A stretch of DNA of 64,000 nucleotides from Sorangium cellulosum So0157-2 (lineage in GTDB: Bacteria > Myxococcota_A > Polyangia > Polyangiales > Polyangiaceae). The notes under the pieces were generated by a model. That model had not been told where the DNA came from, searched no databases, and saw only the letters and a list, made by a program, of their open reading frames with translations. This document shows, in pieces, positions 61,613 to 64,000 of the stretch (positions are counted from its first letter, which is position 1; each line of letters starts with the position of its first letter). The DNA is taken from assembly GCF_000418325.1 (NCBI RefSeq), contig NC_021658.1, positions 3,038,001 through 3,102,000 of the forward strand. Direction: 5' to 3'. Made by a program: the position numbers and the translations under genes.

Positions 61613-64000
61613 ATGACGCGGCCGCGCCCGCTGTACTACGCTCGGGTCGTGCGCCGTACCGTCTCGCCGCTGCGCCGGCTCCCGCAGGTCCTGCTCGTCG
61701 TCGCCGCCTCGGCCGCGGCGCTCGCGCCGCCCGGGGACGCCGCCGCGTTCCTCTGGCCCAACGTGCCGGAGCAGATCGCGCGCGCGCTCACGTCGGGCGA
61801 CGTCTCGGAGCGGCGCCTCGCCGCGACCCGCGTCGGCGAGCTCGCCCCGGAGACGGCGATCGCGCTCATCCAGAAGGGCATGAGCGATCCGGACGTCGAG
61901 GTGCGGCTGCACCTCGCCGGGGCCGCCGTGCGCTTCCGGATGCCGCGCGCCGGAGACCTCGTGATCGAGTGGCTCGGCGAGGGCGACGCGCGCCTGCGGC
62001 TCGCGGCCTGCGACGTGATCCGCGCCGCGCCCACCGACCGCTCCGTCGTCGCCCTCGGCCGGGTGCTCGGCGATCCCGACCCGCACGTCCGCCTCGCCGC
62101 CGCCGCCGCCATGGGCGCGGCGGGGCTCCCGGACGCCGTCTCGCCGCTGCTCGGCCACCTCGACGACTCCGCGCCGGAGGTGCGCGCGGAGGTCGCGCGC
62201 GCGCTCGGCCGGATCGGCGACGCGCGCGCCGTCGTGCCGCTCATCGGCAAGGTGCAGGACTCGGTCCCGGAGGTCCGCCGGGCCACGGCGCGGGCGCTCG
62301 GAGAGCTCGGGGACGCGCGCGCGGTCAGCGCGCTCATCCTCGCGCTCCAGGACGCGTCCCAGGACGTCCGCGTCGAGGCCGTGACCGCCCTCGGCCGGCT
62401 GCGCTCGGACGAGGCGACGTCCGCGATCGCCGATCTCGTCGCGGCGTCGCCGCTGCCCACGGGCGCGTTCCTCGGAGCGCGCCCGACCGACAGCGGCACC
62501 TCGAGCAACGACGTGCGCGAGGCGGCGCTCCGGGCGCTCGGCCGCATCGGCTCGGACGCGGCGGTGAAGGTGCTGCTCGCGGCGCTCGCCAAGGACGACC
62601 CCGCGGCGCCGCGGTCCGCGGTCCGCGACGCGCTCGTCACCGCCGGGAGGCCGTCGTCGGCGGCTGCGCCCGCTGCGGCGGCGACCCCCGCTGCGGCGGC
62701 TGCGCCCGCACGACGCCCGCGGCGCCCGCTCCTGCGCCCCCGCCCGCCGGCGGCGCGAACGCTCGCAAGGGCACCGCCGTCCCCGCGCTCGTCGGCGCGC
62801 TCGCGGCCGCGCCGTCGGCCAACACCGCGGCGGGCGCCGCCCTCGTGCTCGGCGAGCTCAAGGCCAGGGAAGGGCTGCCCGCCATCGTCCGGGCGATGCA
62901 GCGCGGCGTCGTCCCGCTCCGGCACGGGCTCCGCGCCCTCGGCGCGCTCGGCGACCCCGCGGCGCTGCCCAGCGTGCTCGAGCTGCTCGGCGACGCCGAT
63001 CCCTCGGTCCGCCGCGAGGCGATCCGCGCCGCGACCGCGCTGCTCGATCCCGCGCGGCCCGACGGGCGCGCGGTCGACCCCGCGCGCGCCCTGCTTGTCG
63101 ACCCGGCCACCCCGTCCGACGAGAAGCTCGCCCTCGTCCAGCTCCTCGGCCGCACCGGCTCGCCGCGCGCCCAGGAGGTGCTGCTGCCCCTCGCGAAGGC
63201 CCGCTCCGCGCCGCTCCGCCTCGCCGTGATCGAGGCGCTCGGCGCGGCGCGCGCCGCCGGCGAGCTCGGCGCCGCCGTGGACGCCGCGCTGCTCGAGGCG
63301 CTCGACGACGAGTCGGCCGACGTGCGCCTCCGCGCGTCGATCGCGCTCTCCCGCGTCGCCGGCCCGGGGAGCGCGCGCGCGCTGCTCCAGCGCCTCACCG
63401 TCGCCGCCGAGCAGGACCGCGGCGCGCTCGGCATCGCCCTCTCCGGCGCGCTGTCGCGCGTCCCGGACGACGGCAAGGACGCGAAGGACGCGAAGGACGG
63501 CGGCAGCGCGGGCCTCGCCCGCGACGTCGCGGCCGCCATCGCGAGCGCGCCGGACGCCGCGCGCGACGCGCTCCTGGAGGGGCTCGGCCGCATGCCCGGG
63601 CAGGCCGCGGGCGCCGCGCTCGCGCGGATGGTCTCGGCGGCGCCCATCGACGACCGCCGCAAGATCGCCGAGGCGCTCGCCGGGCACCCGGAGGCCGCCG
63701 CCGCGCTCCGCAAGCTCGCGGGCGACCCGGATCCGGGCGTCCGCGCCAACGCGGTCTGGTCGCTCGGCGCCGTGGGCGACCCGGACGCGCTGCCGCTGCT
63801 CCAGCCGCTCCTCAAGGACCCCGACGCCGCCGTGGCGGGCAACGCGGCGGGCGCGATCGGGCGCGCCGCGGGCCGCGCCGGCCAGCCCGCACGCGCGGCC
63901 GCGGCGCTCTGCGGCGCGCTCGCCGACGCGCGCCCCTACGTCCGCGCCAACGCCCTCGCCGGCCTCACCGTCGCCCGGGCGCGCTGCGACGGCGCCGCGG
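61613..64000 (+). pseudogene. HEAT-repeat secreted protein, frameshifted in its linker, runs off the window
   Basis: ATG 61613. Signal peptide ([29 protein letters not shown]), then five or more HEAT/PBS-lyase-type repeats (PDVEVRLHLAGAAVRF; DPDPHVRLAAAAAMGAAGLPDAVSPLLGHLDDSAPEVRAEVARALGRIGDARAVVPLI; QDASQDVRVEAVTALGRL) to about 62640. An Ala/Pro/Thr linker follows, and at about 62705-62715 the coding frame changes. The original frame continues as Arg/Ser nonsense to a TGA at 63229. The frame starting RTTPAAPAPAPPP is open to base 64000 with further HEAT repeats (EGLPAIVRAMQRGVVPLRHGLRALGALGDPAALPSVLELLGDADPSVRREAIRAA; NAVWSLGAVGDPDALPLLQPLL). One missing base in the linker would restore a single large protein. 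It is either a real pseudogene or an assembly indel. Role unknown, probably a periplasmic scaffold. Confidence 0.8.

Overview
The window is about 70% GC with strong third-position G/C bias. It reads as the chromosome of a myxobacterium, most likely of the Sorangium/Polyangiales type. The support is a MYXO-CTERM-like tail, many lipoproteins with Gly-rich GGxGG linkers, CotH, MopE-like and Cys-rich extracellular proteins, abundant partner-switch and Ser/Thr signalling, a YhbH/SpoVR pair and long signalling operons. I see no rRNA, tRNA, CRISPR array, transposase or prophage genes. The species call is inference from gene style only.

Layout. 0-10.9 kb: a truncated CDS, a secreted lipoprotein, a histone H1-like basic protein, a Cys-knot lipoprotein with a beta-barrel-like partner, and a yhbH-spoVR-TPR lipoprotein operon. 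10.9-20.4 kb: the most remarkable region, an eight-gene partner-switching operon. It has three GHKL-type proteins, two PPM/SpoIIE phosphatases (one a dCACHE-HAMP sensor), three slr1659-type STAS domains and an RsbR-like PAS-GAF-STAS protein. One STAS domain is fused to a methyltransferase, and no sigma factor is present. A CRP-like operator sits upstream and a 149-bp palindrome downstream. 20.6-24.6 kb: a MarR-controlled acyl-CoA catabolic operon (BKACE, crotonase, carboxyltransferase). 24.6-31.3 kb: housekeeping and metabolic genes (thiE, holB, an epimerase, a CoA-ligase-like enzyme).

31.5-35.4 kb: a TIR-kinase-winged-helix fusion, a Uma2 protein, a 55-residue SEC-C protein and an epimerase. 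35.4-45.7 kb: secreted proteins, CotH, and a divergent ECF sigma/anti-sigma versus catalase/cytochrome b561 module with matching promoters on both sides; then a trypsin-beta/gamma-crystallin lipoprotein and a Cys-rich MYXO-CTERM protein. 45.8-50.8 kb: obg, a receiver-PAS-kinase, a conserved hypothetical and a lipid-kinase-like gene. 51-55.4 kb: lipoproteins, including one Gly-rich gene that looks split by a segment carrying a small opposite-strand gene. 55.5-64 kb: inositol-phosphate synthase, a second Uma2, a divergent cytochrome-like lipoprotein / PQQ sugar dehydrogenase pair, a luciferase-like monooxygenase and a HEAT-repeat protein running off the end.

Three genes (16.6, 59.25 and 62.7 kb) carry apparent one-base frame problems. 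Two of these lie in GC-rich low-complexity linkers, so assembly error must be excluded before biology is read into them.
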